A stretch of DNA of 64,000 nt from Auanema rhodensis (GCA_964057225.1 OZ059898.1:12239767-12303766); one strand, 5' to 3'; positions 12,143 through 24,224 are shown, counted from the first letter of the stretch. The notes: generated by a model not told the origin, from the sequence alone. Program-made: numbers and translations.

Positions 12143-13747
12143 TCATTGCAAGAAGTGGGAACCAGAATGCCATAACTTTTCCAAGTATTCGGGAGAGTGA
12201 CGAGAATATTGGTAATGATAAACTACAAAATCCGAAAAAACGTGTTTGTCAAACCCATCATGATGTATTTGATGAAGTGATATACAATTTGTAATCAAAC
12301 CTAAAAAAAATATGCATTCCGTTTTCTGGAATATTGTAGTTGGAACATACCTACGAAAATATCATCCAAATGAACAAAAGGAACTTTGCAAACGTTTTCT
12401 AATAAAAGGCGAGCCCCTTCACGGGAAAGAATAAATGATGATCCCTGAAATAAACTATGCCAATAGAATTGAATACAAGAATTACTTGAGTAAATCTAGG
12501 ATAGCACAAGTTAGGATACATATCTCCAGGAACATGCCAGGGTAGCCAGGGCATGAACAAACGCGGATACCCTCGCGAGACTTTACCAATTATCCAAGGT
12601 GATGTAGGAGGCAATGGCCTTTTTAACTAAGAAAACAATGTCATTAACATACATACGTATACACAAACATTTCTCAAAGCTTCGGCATTTACTATTGTAT
12701 CATCGTTTATAACAATTATTTCTTGTACTGTAGGTAATTCGCGAAGCACGAATCCATATATTGCCATCATTTTCCAAGATAAATTGTGATATGAATCCGC
12801 GAACTCAAACTGTAGGATGTCTATAAATAGAAAATTGTAATAACTATAGAAATATTTTAATAAATTACCTTCATATTCTTTAGCCTCCATTTCTACATCT
12901 GTTCTTGTTGACGTTGCGCACACGAAAATCACAGGAGCATAGGGGGCCACCTTAGAATATATTTTAACAGTTATGTCAACTTATATATTACTTTTGGTTT
13001 CCACGTGTTTCGTATGAAATTACGATAATTCAAAGAGCCGGGTCCCGTTCTTATCACTAGTACTCTATCCAATTTCTCAGGTAAGTTTGGACGAATGAGC
13101 ACTCTAGGAGGAGTGGACAGCTGACAGTCAGGGTTCGGCTGACGCTGGGGAAAAAAACGAGACAAACCTAATTGCATTTATATTGGAAAAACAACCAAAA
13201 AAACTACTCTTACATGTACCAAAATCTTTAGATAATGGTTCTGGAGACAATAAATCAGATTGAGTATAGCATAGAAGCCGAAGAGGCAGAAGAGATCGCT
13301 CGAGATAGTTAGCTAGCTGTAACCTGTTTTTGACAGATGTTGGATTTGAAACTTTTAATGCTACTCTCAAGAATTAAATGTAAATGTGAACTTACAAGTA
13401 AGTAGGGTAAAATCCAAATAAATTGTAAGATTAGAAGTTTACATGGCGAAGGCGTTAACCGATTCGACGACAATATCAGAACGCCGGGTGATAATGCCCA
13501 GCTAGGCATGAAATATTCCAAAAGTTCCTACGGAAGTCCGACAGAAAAAATAACAAAAATAAAACTTTTATTCTGTTTAAAAATATAGGAGCTCTTCTCT
13601 TGAACTGCTGCAAAACGGTAAAAAAAAAAGGAATTAATATAAAAGAGAATTAAAATAAAAAGCAGTGAAAACTTTAGTGAGATCAAGAGAAACAACATGA
13701 CTTCTACTATTATGGAATGTGGACGTCTGAGAGATGTGACGTTTCAT
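12143..13747 (-). CDS. Beta-1,3-galactosyl/N-acetylglucosaminyltransferase-like, GT31 family, 384 aa
   Basis: Ten exons in reading order: 13673-13747, 13566-13607, 13396-13527, 13214-13316, 12992-13167, 12869-12950, 12670-12820 (about 152 nt), 12486-12626, 12351-12444 and 12143-12300. The protein is a type II Golgi enzyme with a short basic cytoplasmic tail, one membrane anchor (about residues 70-87) and a luminal stem and catalytic domain. GT31 signatures are RNFIRNTW, the DSYHNLSWK segment, a DDT metal/sugar-nucleotide motif (243-245), YP...F.QGSSFILSREGAR and LDDIFVG near residue 333. These enzymes add Gal or GlcNAc in beta-1,3 linkage to glycans; the acceptor cannot be told from sequence. 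The two 5-prime exons rest on phase agreement and a 38-bp intron, so they are less sure. An in-frame ATG at 13509 is the fallback start, giving 339 aa. The gene converges on NPC1. Confidence 0.88.
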
Positions 13748-14754
13748 CCAGGACTTCGATTTCGCAGATTCTAATCTCCTCTGTTCTTCTTCACGTACCT
13801 TCGTTACACATAATCAGCATGATCTATAAGAAAAGTCAATACATTTCCATACTAGGTTCTAAATTCTGAATGTCCTTTCATCGACCTATTTCTGACCTCA
13901 ACCGTTATATACCAAAGTCTCCTTACCTTTTTGAGATCACGAGATCTCAGGGAAAAAATATTCAAAAAATTTGTTTTGCTGTGTTGATGCTACTTAGTTT
14001 CTATGCTGACATTAAGACTTTAATCGCTATAAATTCGTTCTAATTAAGTAATTGATAGAATCACATGCATATTATGTCATGAGAAAATAGAACAATGTTC
14101 AAGAGAAAATATACAAAGCAACAATAGGTAATCAGCAAATTCCCAGAGAATCCTCGAAAAAGTTTCATAGAAAGCAACAGAAGATGTTTCAACTATGTTA
14201 GGGGTTAGCGTAAAATTAGCATATTTCGTGAAAAAAAGATTTTAAATCATAAGGAAAAAATAAGGAACTGTTGTCGCATTTGATTTACCGGTTGCTATAT
14301 TAATAAGATTTTTAAAGAGAACTTGGTAAAGAAAACCTTATAACAATTGTTGTTTTTTTTCACTTTCTTTTGTAATTCAACTTCAACTTGTTTCTTATGT
14401 TTGGTATACACCAGCATATTTTAAAAATTTCAATTTGTTGAGTTCAAACGTTTTCAGTAGTTTCAAAAATAAAAATATATACATGATATATTTCCAAGTT
14501 TTAATAACAATTGTAACTAAGAAATGTAATAGTGCTCATTATTTTAAACATCTTACTATTCTTACATACACTGGTTTGAAGTGCGCCCCAATGTGACTAC
14601 GGGTCCCACGAAGAATTTTACCATGACAATGCAACTACTTGATCCCCAGTTCGTCCTAAAATATATTATTTCATATTTTCTGGTAGTTCTTGATTGAAGT
14701 TTAACTTTGGTTTTTATGTTTATAACTTTTGAAATTTATAGGTAAATCACCGAG
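13748..14754. other. Intergenic region between GT31 and L30 genes
   Basis: Divergent promoter region for the glycosyltransferase (-) and ribosomal protein L30 (+). It is mostly AT-rich. A GC-richer patch lies at 14575-14640 before the L30 start. The minus-strand frame stays open a further ~25 codons upstream of 13747, so the glycosyltransferase may begin slightly higher. No other gene is seen. Confidence 0.4.
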
Positions 14755-15358
14755 ATGGCTGCTGCTACTAGCTCCAAGAAGACTCAGGTATGTGTTTGTT
14801 ACTTCTGGAGTTAATCGTAAGGCTGAGAAGGATCCGAGATCTGGAGTCTGTTATGATTAATTGAGAAGGGAGTAGCATTCCAATTCAATAATGAACGGCT
14901 CATGACTTGGCAATCTTGTCAGTTCTTGTACGGAACTTTGTAATTCGTTATTTGGTTTTTGTGATTTGTTTCTAAGATTTGTGTTTTCAGGTCAAGAAGA
15001 ATGCCGAGAACATTAACTCTCGTCTTTCCATGGTCATGAAGACCGGAAAGTACGTCCTCGGATACAAGCAAACCCTTAAGACCCTCCGCAACGGAAAGGC
15101 TAAGCTTATCCTTATCGCCAACAACACTCCTCCACTCAGGTTTGATCTTAGTTTATGAATCTTTGCATATCTCTTTCATTTAGAAAGTCCGAGATCGAGT
15201 ACTACGCTATGTTGGCCAAGACCGGTGTTCACCATTACAATGGAAACAACATTGAGCTTGGAACCGCCTGTGGTCGTCTCTACCGTGTCTGCTCCCTTGC
15301 TGTTACCGATCCAGGAGATTCTGACATTATCCGTAGCGTCCCAACTGAGACCGCTTAA
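14755..15358 (+). CDS. RPL30: 60S ribosomal protein L30 (eL30), 118 aa
   Basis: Three exons: 14755-14787, 14991-15139 and 15184-15358. The product is near-identical in character to metazoan eL30 over its whole length, with motifs [58 protein letters not shown] and [10 protein letters not shown]. It is a structural protein of the large ribosomal subunit, and in several eukaryotes it also represses its own mRNA. Codon use is strikingly C-ending and GC-richer than its neighbours, as expected for a very highly expressed gene. An acceptor-like TTATAG ends at 14741, 14 bp before the ATG, suggesting trans-splicing. The first intron (203 bp) is the longest; L30 introns host snoRNAs in mammals, but I could not find convincing C/D or H/ACA boxes here. 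The second intron is 44 bp. Confidence 0.97.
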
Positions 15359-15696
15359 GGCAAATAATTGTTATTTGTTGTTATTCCAATGAATTTTTTC
15401 GTTGATTATCTTGTTTTATAATTTTCTGGCTTGCCTAAAAATGTCTGGCCGTATTAAGTGCATAAGGGGGTGCCTGGGAGACATTGCACTTCAGGATTGC
15501 GATAGTTTCAAAGTTGTTAGAATTTGACAATTTTATTTTTGACGAAACGTTGCGCCTGATTATGATATCGTATATAGTATTATCAGTGATGATTGAAAAG
15601 GTCTTTGATATAAGGGGCCGAGTGTAATGTTTCTACAGCTTCGCTGGACGCTGTATCCTTCATTCCATTCATTGTGCTGTTCGTGTCTTAGCTGCC

Positions 15697-16767
15697 ATGT
15701 TTAGAAAGATCTCAACGATGCGATCAAATCGTCTTCCTTTCATAATCGGTGTGGCCGGTGGAACTGCTTCGGGAAAGGTAATTCTTAATAGTTTCCTTGC
15801 GCAGTTCATATGTCCTTTAGTCTCTTGTAACGGAAAAAATAATGGAGCGATTGGCTGATATGCAGAGTAGGAAGAAACAAGTTAGTTTTACATTATTGTA
15901 TTTAAGTGCATTGTCTTATAGGTGATTATTATTCCATTGGAATCATTTTACAAAGAGTTGAACGAGGAAGATAAAGCTAAAGCCTTATCAGGAGATTATG
16001 ATTTTGATCACCCTTGTACTGTTTCCTTCGCCTACTTTTTATAATTCTAATCTTTGCAGCTGCCTTCGATTTTGATTTACTCCTAAAAGCTTTAGAAATG
16101 TTGGAGAGCGGGCAGCCTGTTGATATTCCAAAATACGATTTTATCGAAAGTAGAAGGTGCTATCTCAGATATTATAACTTCAGAAAACGCTGTTACGGAC
16201 ATTTTCTTTTAGAAAGGGGTCAATTCATCTGGAACCTGCAGATGTCATAATCGTTGAAGGCATTTTGATTTTCTACGATGAACTGCTTCGAAATAAATTC
16301 TCGATGAAACTGTTTGTTGATGCCGACGCCGATATCCGGCTTGCTAGACGAGGTTTGTTTCTGTAATGGTTTTTAATCTTCAAAAGATATTTTTAGTACG
16401 TCGTGATACTGTTGAGAGGAAGCGGCCATTGACCATTGTGTTACATTCTTATACCAAGAGAGTGGGTTTTGTGTTCAATTAATGAAAACTTTTCTGTGCT
16501 ATAGGTTAAACCAGCATTTGAAGAATTTTGCCAGCCTACCAAGAAATGGGCTGATGTCATTATTCCGCGAGGCGGAGAAAACGATATTGCTATTGACCTG
16601 TTGGTTCAGCATATCCAGGTACTTCTTTGATAAGTTTCTCATTCAAATTTAGAATGTTCTTGTAGGATCTTCTTAAAACACCTAGAGGGAGTCCAGACAT
16701 ATCTAGTAAACGTAGTTCGATCGATGAAGGTTCTGAGGTTGTGAAGTCAAGAGGAAGACCCCATTAA
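15697..16767 (+). CDS. UCK: Uridine-cytidine kinase, 250 aa, 8 exons
   Basis: Exons are 15697-15777, 15821-15880, 15922-16015, 16060-16156, 16213-16352, 16397-16461, 16505-16618 and 16666-16767. The enzyme phosphorylates uridine and cytidine to UMP and CMP in pyrimidine salvage, in the cytosol. The Walker A loop GGTASGK is at residues 21-27. Other family motifs are [22 protein letters not shown], the VEGIL strand, [17 protein letters not shown], and VKPAFEEFC followed by ADVIIPRG. Length matches animal UCK1/UCK2 (about 260-277 aa). In the DSFY motif, where UCK2 has its catalytic aspartate, this protein has Glu54 (LESFYK). An acceptor-like CTTAG ends at 15691, five bases before the ATG. An internal ATG six codons downstream is a weaker start. 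AATAAA lies at 17011-17016. Confidence 0.94.
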
Positions 16768-17010
16768 TACGATCACTTAGTAAAAATTACATTTTGACAT
16801 ATTGTTTCATCTGGTGACTTTTCTTCGCTTTAAAAATAATTTATGATCAATCATACTGGGCAGTATTCAATTGCATAAACTTCGACTTGTTGAATTTATC
16901 CGATTTTGTCTTTCTAGTTCAGAAATCATTTCGATTTAAAAGATATCATTGCTTTAAGGGCATTAGGAATGCGTATATTTACTCGTGGATTCCTGTTGAA
17001 CATTTGCATT

Positions 17011-17016
17011 AATAAA
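17011..17016 (+). terminator. Polyadenylation signal AATAAA downstream of the uridine kinase
   Basis: A canonical hexamer about 245 bp after the uridine-cytidine kinase stop and 110 bp before the ALR start. It would cleave the two genes' RNAs apart if they are co-transcribed. Confidence 0.35.
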
Positions 17017-17128
17017 CATTTATACAACATTTTCATGAACTGTAAAAGTGTCTGGAAGATACACCAATTTATATTTTCGACACCAGGAAAGAAATTTGCA
17101 TTAGATTGTGAAATACATTTCTACTTAG

Positions 17129-17972
17129 ATGGATAGGATGGAACTGGGACCTGACGGTAAGCCTTGCCGGGCTTGTGTATCAGTGGAGGAAATGATGAAA
17201 AAGGGAAGAGAATTAGCGGAGAAAAAACTGAAAAGTTCGTCAATGTTCTGCTTATTTTCGAAAACCATTTATTTTTTGATGAGGGAGATAAAGCACCTAA
17301 GGAAGATATTGCAAAGCAACCATATTCTTCCACAAGTAGTGACCACCAAACAAACTGCCCTGTGGACAAGGATGAATTAGGTGATTATTACTCGAGAAGC
17401 ATGATGAAATATTGAGATTAGGAAGGTCAACGTGGAATTTGCTGCATACTATGAGTGTGTATTACCCTGAGGCGCCTACAGAACAAAAAAAGGCGGAGAC
17501 CGCTAGCTTTTTACAGAACCTTTCTCGAGTATTCTACGAGCTAGTCCTTCAAAAGCTATATCATAACTGTTTTACAGACATACCCATGTGACGTTTGTGC
17601 TAAAGATCTCCAGCAGGACTTGAAGGATGAACCTCCAAAATTAACAAATAGAACTGAATTTGCCAATTGGATGTGTCGTCTTCATAACAAAGTTCGTTTT
17701 CTTTTTTTTCTCCGATATTTTTGGTTTAAATGTTTATCAAAACAATTAAGTAGATAAGGCATCTATTCAGCATTTTCTCTTTAGTATTAGTTTAATGTTA
17801 TTAGTTTAAGCGTAACCCTCTGTACAAAAGTGTGACAACACAGTACTATTAAAAAGCTTTTTTCCTTGCGAGTTTTCAGGTCAATGACAAACTTGGAAAA
17901 CCAGAGTTTGATTGTGCCAATGTATTTGAACGTTGGAAGGACGGGTGGAAGGATGGCAGCTGTGATTTTTGA
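17129..17972 (+). CDS. GFER: FAD-linked sulfhydryl oxidase, ALR/GFER (Erv1) family, 170 aa
   Basis: Five exons: 17129-17234, 17288-17380, 17422-17528, 17578-17691 and 17880-17972. This is the flavoenzyme of the mitochondrial intermembrane space that reoxidises Mia40/CHCHD4 during disulfide-relay import. The N-terminal shuttle pair KPCRAC (Cys13, Cys16) marks the long mitochondrial form. The core has [13 protein letters not shown] with the FAD-contacting W and H, the active-site pair YPCDVC (Cys106, Cys109), the HNKVND FAD-binding helix, and the structural pair Cys152 and Cys168 in GKPEFDC and DGSCDF. Length is close to human GFER. The first intron's acceptor is the least certain boundary; the phase forces it to start at 17288. 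The second intron is only 41 bp. An acceptor-like CTTAG abuts the ATG, which fixes the start and suggests trans-splicing. Nematodes such as C. elegans are thought to lack a canonical Mia40, which makes the presence of the shuttle pair notable. Confidence 0.93.
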
Positions 17973-18114
17973 ATGCTTTTAAATTAGGGACATTATATAC
18001 ATTAATAGAAATACATAGTTTTGAAAACACTTCTCTTGTTTTAACTTGATGGTTAAATTCCACTGATTCCTGTTCGTAAAAATGAAAATGTTATTTTTGA
18101 TAAGAACTTCAGTT

Positions 18115-20762
18115 ATGCACAAGCAAGACCTTTGGAACAAACATGCCGATAACTACTTGGCAGCCCCAAGTCGGCGTTCGAAGTTTGTTGGCGGTGAGTT
18201 CGCTGCATCTATTTCATAATTTATCATTATCTACAGATGCTCCCATGGCCAATGCGGTTGTTGCTCATAAAAACACCAAAGTAAAGCAAAAGGAACTTGA
18301 CTCCGAAAAGTTACAAGCGATGTTGTCAACATGTCTCTTAGATTTGTTTTGTGATAGCTTCCCCTCGAATCGTAGATCTCATATTAAAGCCGGTAAGATA
18401 TGTTCAGAATATACATAGAAAAAATAAACTCGAAAACTTATAGAACTTAGAACAGTAATGGTTAAACTGAATCTGATACCTTCAACATATTTTTCTGAAG
18501 ATTTTCTATCAATCAGAAGTGCATTTTCTAGCATGCTATCTGATGTAATACGCATGACATTAATGAATGAACCGAGCATTTATCCACAGTTTGTTATATT
18601 TGTTGTTTTTAGTTTAAAATTTTGTTTCTATAACAGAATCACAAATTCTAATGCCAATTTTTCACCTCATCGTGATAGATATCAAACAGATTTTGATGAA
18701 ATTGAACAAATTGGGCAAGGGGGATTTGCTACAGTACACAAAGTCGACATTAGACTTTATCACTCGTTATTAAGTATTCGTTTAGGTGAAATCTCGAGTG
18801 GATAATTGCTTTTACGCAATCAAAAAAATTAAGTTCAAGCGTCGTGTTCAGGAAAAGTCGATGGTGGTTAGTGTACTTGAGTTTATTCATCTGCTTCACA
18901 ACATATTTAGGTTCTAAATGAAATTAAAGTATTAGCTCAATTGGAACATAGAAATGTTGTGAGGTATCATTGTGGATGGGTGGATATGGAATCTACTTCT
19001 AAACAACCTCAACCTACTGATGGTCAACCAAGTTCACCAATTAGAATTACCGAAATGTATATAACTTCATAAACCGTGAAATGATCTAGTTTACAGACAT
19101 GATGTAGATACAGATGAAAGTTCTCAAGAGCTTTCGTCATCCCCTACTGTTGAAAAGAAAACTTGCATGAAAGATGATCTGTCAAAAGGAGATGATGAGA
19201 GGTAATATTCCCAATTTGTGAGTCCTATCTATAGTGTTATTATAAGATCTGCTGAAGAAACGATTGAATCGAGTGTTTCATCATTATCGTCAACGTCATC
19301 ATCATCCAACATATCAGCTCAGTCAGATGATGATAACACTGTTAGTGATAGTGATAACGAAGGTGAGGACTTTTGATAAACACAACCAAGCACACGTTTG
19401 CTCAATTTAAAATGAAAAGGGGTTAATAATAACTTCACGTTTTACGTGAAGTGTATATAACTACTATGTTGATTCAATGTTTATCCACAGAACCTGCGCC
19501 TATAAAAAAATGTAGTGGAAAGTTTTGGGCCAGAAGCTCAGATTCAACATCAACAGAATTGGAATATGAAAGCAGCGTCGCATCTTCAACTAAAACAGCT
19601 ACAGTTCAGGAACGACGTGAAGTAATGGATTACGCGTCTGTATGTCATATATTGTTGTCAACCAACAAAATAGCATATTTCAGGTGTGGACTCCAGTAAT
19701 TTTCATTCAAATGGAACTATGTAATACAACTTTAGCTCAGTTTTTGATTGATCGAAATGAAAGTAATCCTTCAGGAAGTATGTTTTTTACTATCTGTATT
19801 AGTTTAAGATGTTTTTTCTTACAGACATGTGCATAAACGAAGGGTTTAATATAAAACTAGTAAAGCAATTGTGTTCAGCTATCGATTACATACATTCTAA
19901 ACATCTTATTCATAGAGATATAAAAGTAACTAACTTATTTGAAATAATTTTGAAATTTTAAACGTTTTCAGCCAAGCAATATTTTCTTGAAAGAAGAGAA
20001 TGGAAATGTTAGGCTTCTCTTAGGAGATTTTGGATTAGCTTGTGTAGACAATGTAGAAGATGAGACTCAAATTTCCAACGAAAGCATTACTGTGAAAACG
20101 TACTCATCTTCGAATTAATAATGTATATAATGAAGATTTTGTAGCAGAAGAAGACGTTCCTCATCTGTTCAAACAATTCATTCTGTTGGGGTTGGAACAT
20201 ACGCCTATGCTGCCCCTGAACAACTTGTTCGAAACGATTATGGTCCAATGGTACTGTTGAATGATTTGCAGCAGTTTCATAAAATAGTTCTACTTTAGGT
20301 TGACATATATAGTGCTGGAGTAGTTTTATTTGAGATATACAATGTTTTTTCAACTGATATGGAACGCTTAAGTAGTATTCAAAAGCTTAGAGAAGATAGA
20401 CTTATAGAAGAAAAATTATTGAAAAGCTGGCCATCCGTGGTATAATCTGTCCCTTTTAATTCAAAGAAAAAAGTTTGAAAATTCAGGTTGAAATGGTTCT
20501 AATGATGACAGATCCTGATCCGGCGAAGAGACCAAAAGCCAGGGACCTTTTACAAATGTGTACTCACACGAAAACAGGTTTAATAATCCTTTTTCATATA
20601 GCTAACTTTGAAGTTTCAGTTGAGGATCTTTTGGATATGATTCATCTTAAAGATCAACTCATAAAGAACCGAGATGAGCAAATCAAAAGTCATGAAAAAG
20701 AAATTGATACATTGAAAAAAGAAGTTGCTCGTCTTAAAACTATAATCAAAACGAACCAATAG
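18115..20762 (+). CDS. EIF2AK1-like: eIF2-alpha kinase of the HRI (EIF2AK1) type, 627 aa, 16 exons
   Basis: Exons run from 18115-18193 and 18237-18392 to 20487-20577 and 20620-20762. The N-terminal region (about 25-126) resembles the HRI regulatory domain (LLDLFCDSF, LIPSTYFSEDF, LSIRSAF). The kinase has a glycine loop GQGGFATV (153-160), AIKKI (Lys175), a long Ser/Asp-rich kinase insert (about 205-335, typical of eIF2-alpha kinases), HRDIK (422-426), GDFGLA (444-449) and GVGTYAYAAPE (483-493). A Lys/Glu coiled coil closes the protein (about 585-627), as in HRI. The family phosphorylates eIF2-alpha Ser51 and damps translation under haem, oxidative or mitochondrial stress. There are no RWD or HisRS domains (GCN2) and no luminal or membrane segment (PERK). 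The start at 18115 is preferred over 18143 because only it keeps frame into exon 2 and a TTCAG acceptor ends at 18112. It sits 143 bp after ALR. Confidence 0.9.
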
Positions 20763-22077
20763 CAGGAGCATTTTAAGCAATTTGTATCATTTTTATATTA
20801 GAAACACTGGTCAGGACAATATTGTAATTCCGGGTATTATTTTCATTTGAAAATTTTCAAAGAAATGTTGTTTATATACAAACCGTATTGATTCTCCTAT
20901 TTCTGTGATCTTATTTTCTAGAACTTTTTTTCCGTTAAAAAATGTTTGTAGATACAAATTCTTATTACAGGTGCTCAAAAAGATACAAAGAGAAATAATT
21001 CACTAAAATTTATAATTATTGTTTTGAAAACAAGAGATATTAAAGTTTTATGTACAGTCTTTTCAATTCTTTCTTTGTTAAAAGATTTTGGGTAATGTTG
21101 ACTTAGAAATGAGTTAAAACAACAGAATGTTCCCAAGCAAATGTTTTTTTGAACTTCATTTACATTCGGCAGGACAAAACTATAAGATGACAAATTTTTG
21201 TTAGAAAAAACTAAACGTACTTCGATTCAAATAGACAATTTCTTCTTCATTAGACACATCCCCAATATTTTATGGATTTTCCTCTCCTATCTTCTGTATT
21301 TTATTCTGAGTCACAACCATATATAGCCGTCGTCTTTTGGAACTTTGACTCACATACTTCATTTATTTGTTTGAGTGAGCATCATTAGCAATGCTAATAA
21401 TAGCTTATATTTGAATTAAACTTTTTTTTCAAATTATTGTATTGCTAATAATTAATTTTATTTATTATTTTGAAGATTTATACTGTTATAATTTTTATCA
21501 TTTTAACATTTTGTTTTGTTTTTCATGTATGAAAAGGCAACACGTCAGACGTTTACCTCCTACGCATTACCTCCTCTCTTTCCTCTCTACTTCTCAAACT
21601 ATTCAGACAGATGTTTTCCATGACAATATTATTTAGAAGGAAATGTTCTGACTAAGAACTTGCTCATATTTGGAATGTTTGCCTATTGAAGGAGTTTTGT
21701 GATGCATTGACGTGTGCAGGTGTTCGCAAGAAGGATTATCGCTCACCTCTGCCCTTGTTTCGAGCATCTGATTCTACTTGGCCTCTTATTCTTCTGCTTA
21801 TTATCCAACATAAATTGCTATATAGATTAACAATTAAGTGTATGTTGCTTCTAATAGCCCATTTCTAATACCAGGATATGTCTATTTTCTTTTTTTTTTC
21901 ATGAAATATTCTTTCTGTTCACGAACTATTGTGATATTTATACCTGAATATTTCCAAATTGTCATTCTCTATAATCTGTTATCCGACCTTTTCTTGTAGT
22001 CAAAGCAATTTTAGATGATTTCCTTGACCGAACAATCTTAATTCAAATCATATATGCAAGCCAAATACGGTCTAGAT

Positions 22078-22460
22078 GATGATGACTGTGAATCGGAATG
22101 CTTATACTCAACAACAGCTGGATCTAATGATCCTTGAAAAGAACATCATCACTTATGCATGGATTCACTTTAATAGGCATATCGTTGAGCCAGATTGGCT
22201 GAGAAAATGAAACTCTAGTTGGGAAATGTTTATCGTCACGCAATGCTAAGAAAATTTATCTAACCAGATGGATGAATAATCTACAGAATTCGGCAGATTT
22301 CATTCTTTCTAGCAGTATCTTCAAAATTCTCCGAACTGTTTGTAGTGCGCAAATGATAAGCGTTCACTCATTCAATAGCACAATGATGATTGTATGTGTG
22401 ATCGATTTAGCCATTTTCGGCAACATCTTCAGTTCTTTTCCGTATAAAGTTAGTGGATGA
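22078..22460 (+). other. Unplaced coding-like patches
   Basis: A 44-codon frame begins with ATGATGATG near 22078 and ends TGA near 22214. It is followed after a possible acceptor (AACCAG near 22267) by a second open stretch ending near 22460. Amino-acid composition is ordinary and no motif is recognised. The two do not join in a single frame that I could prove. They may be a decayed gene or transposon fragment. Confidence 0.15.
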
Positions 22461-23087
22461 CTCAGAGGAAGGGAGGCAATGGTAGAGATATGTTCTCACG
22501 ACTATACTAAGCCATAAACGTACGCAACTTATATTGTTCTAATCTGCTAAACAATCAATAAAAGTAAGATAAAAACAAGTTGTAATTTGTTTATTTGTTT
22601 GTTCTTCTGATATAAAAACTGTTGCCCAAATAATAAACATTTACGCATTTTTGGAATAAAATTACTTGTATATAGTAGGTCATTTGAATAGTTGCTTATC
22701 TAGTCATGTACGCTTATCATCCCAACTTTGTGTGTTCATCATTTTCATTTTGCTCCTTTTCTTCCCTTTGTACTAAATTTTACTGAAAGCACCCTGTTCT
22801 TATTTATTTGAACATTGAATCGTCAGCAACATTTTGTTTTAAACTTCTCTCCTTAAAACATTCATTTAAACACATTAATAACACAATCATATATTCCTTA
22901 AAAGCTCTTACTTCTGATTGCTAAATGTCATTTATTGTAAAAAAAAGTTTTTTTTATATGTACGTCCTGCTCTCATTACTGTAAATCCATCAGATGAATC
23001 TTCTAACTTCATTTCCAATTCATATTGTTCGATCTTTATTCAAGTAATTTGTCTCATTAAGCTGACTAACAAGCTAACGACCTGAAT

Positions 23088-23606
23088 TTAGTTAGCGTTG
23101 GAGGCATCATCCAAATGCGCGTATTGTCCACTATAATGACCTTTAAAGGCTTGTCCGTTGTTTCTATAGATTTCCCGGTCATTAGTCATCGGCTGGCTTT
23201 GTCTTATTGCTTTAGCTTTATGAAATAGCAATCCAGCTCGTATGGATGAATTACGACTCATGTTAACTGTTGTGTTCATGTTATTCAAAGAATTTTCAAT
23301 ATTTCCTTGTACGGCTCATTCTATTTAAGATTTTAGCCCGCAAATGCAGCTCAGATGTTTTCTTCTTCAAGTCCTATTTATAATAATAGTTTTATTCTGC
23401 TTCTCTCAAAGTTCCAATCGTGTGCAGCAATGTGTCAAAGCCAAAAATTCAATTTGCCTTCTTTTGTATGAGTAGGCACTTGTATTCTCTGGTCTATTTA
23501 AAATGCTCTGCTTCCAGAGATTCTTTATGAAACTTGAGATTTTGGAACACCATTGTAGTGCCTGAAATAAACTCATTTCCATATTTGGCATTTTTCGATC
23601 CATCAT
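23088..23606 (-). pseudogene. Possible broken minus-strand gene fragment
   Basis: Several helical, charged open patches follow each other on the minus strand (LKFHKESLEAEHFK, FDTLLHTIGTLREAE, KKKTSELHLRAKILNRM, then a 66-codon open frame ending SNAN-stop at 23088). They lie in different frames, separated by stops or by gaps too small for normal introns. That fits a decayed coding sequence better than intact exons. Family unknown. Confidence 0.2.
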
Positions 23607-24224
23607 TTTAAGTCAGCTGTCAGTTAAGCTTTATGTTCTCTTTCGTGATGTTCTTTCTTTTCTTTGTTCTTGGCATAAGCTCATGGCCTACAACTGATTT
23701 ATCTCTTTTGGAATTTTATTTGGGTTCAGACAAATTGCGAATTCCTTAGTGCTCAGTATTTAACCATAAACGACAATACTCGTGATTACAAAAACTTCGT
23801 AAGGCCATGACCTTATTTCTTGAATGTGTTCACAATCCAGGCTGCTCATTACGTTGTAGTTTGATGATTATGACTTCAGGTGTAGATTGCTTTGTTAGTC
23901 ATCTCCTCAATTATAGTTGTCGTACTACTATCCATGTATTTTTTCTAGTATTCTAACTATAATACCTGGGATATTCTTTTCTCTATTTCTCTCTTTTGCT
24001 CACTTTGTATTCATGTGTTCAGGGCCATGTGTCGGCTATCCGTACCTTTCAATGTCCAAAAATGATTTTTCTATACTCAATGATGGTTCTTTAACGAAGA
24101 GTTTTCATCTATTCACTATAAACTCTTGATTAAATGAATAAAAATTAGCTTAATCGTTTTCGATTTCCTTTATATGACATTTGGCTCATTAGCATACTGA
24201 TAGCTATGTCTTTGTGTTGTCGAG

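Noticed and set aside
12109-12294. 61-codon + strand frame
   Set aside because: It lies antisense to the last exon of the GT31 gene, whose reading is supported by conserved motifs.
13697-13772. Short + strand frame encoding an RF-ending peptide
   Set aside because: Antisense to the proposed first glycosyltransferase exon, with no signal peptide and no amidation Gly.
14788-14990. snoRNA in L30 intron 1
   Set aside because: L30 hosts a snoRNA in mammals, but I could not find C/D or H/ACA boxes with correct spacing here.
18143-18418. Alternative start of the eIF2-alpha kinase at 18143
   Set aside because: This frame reads through the intron. With the GTGAGT donor used, only the ATG at 18115 stays in frame with exon 2, and an acceptor lies just before it.
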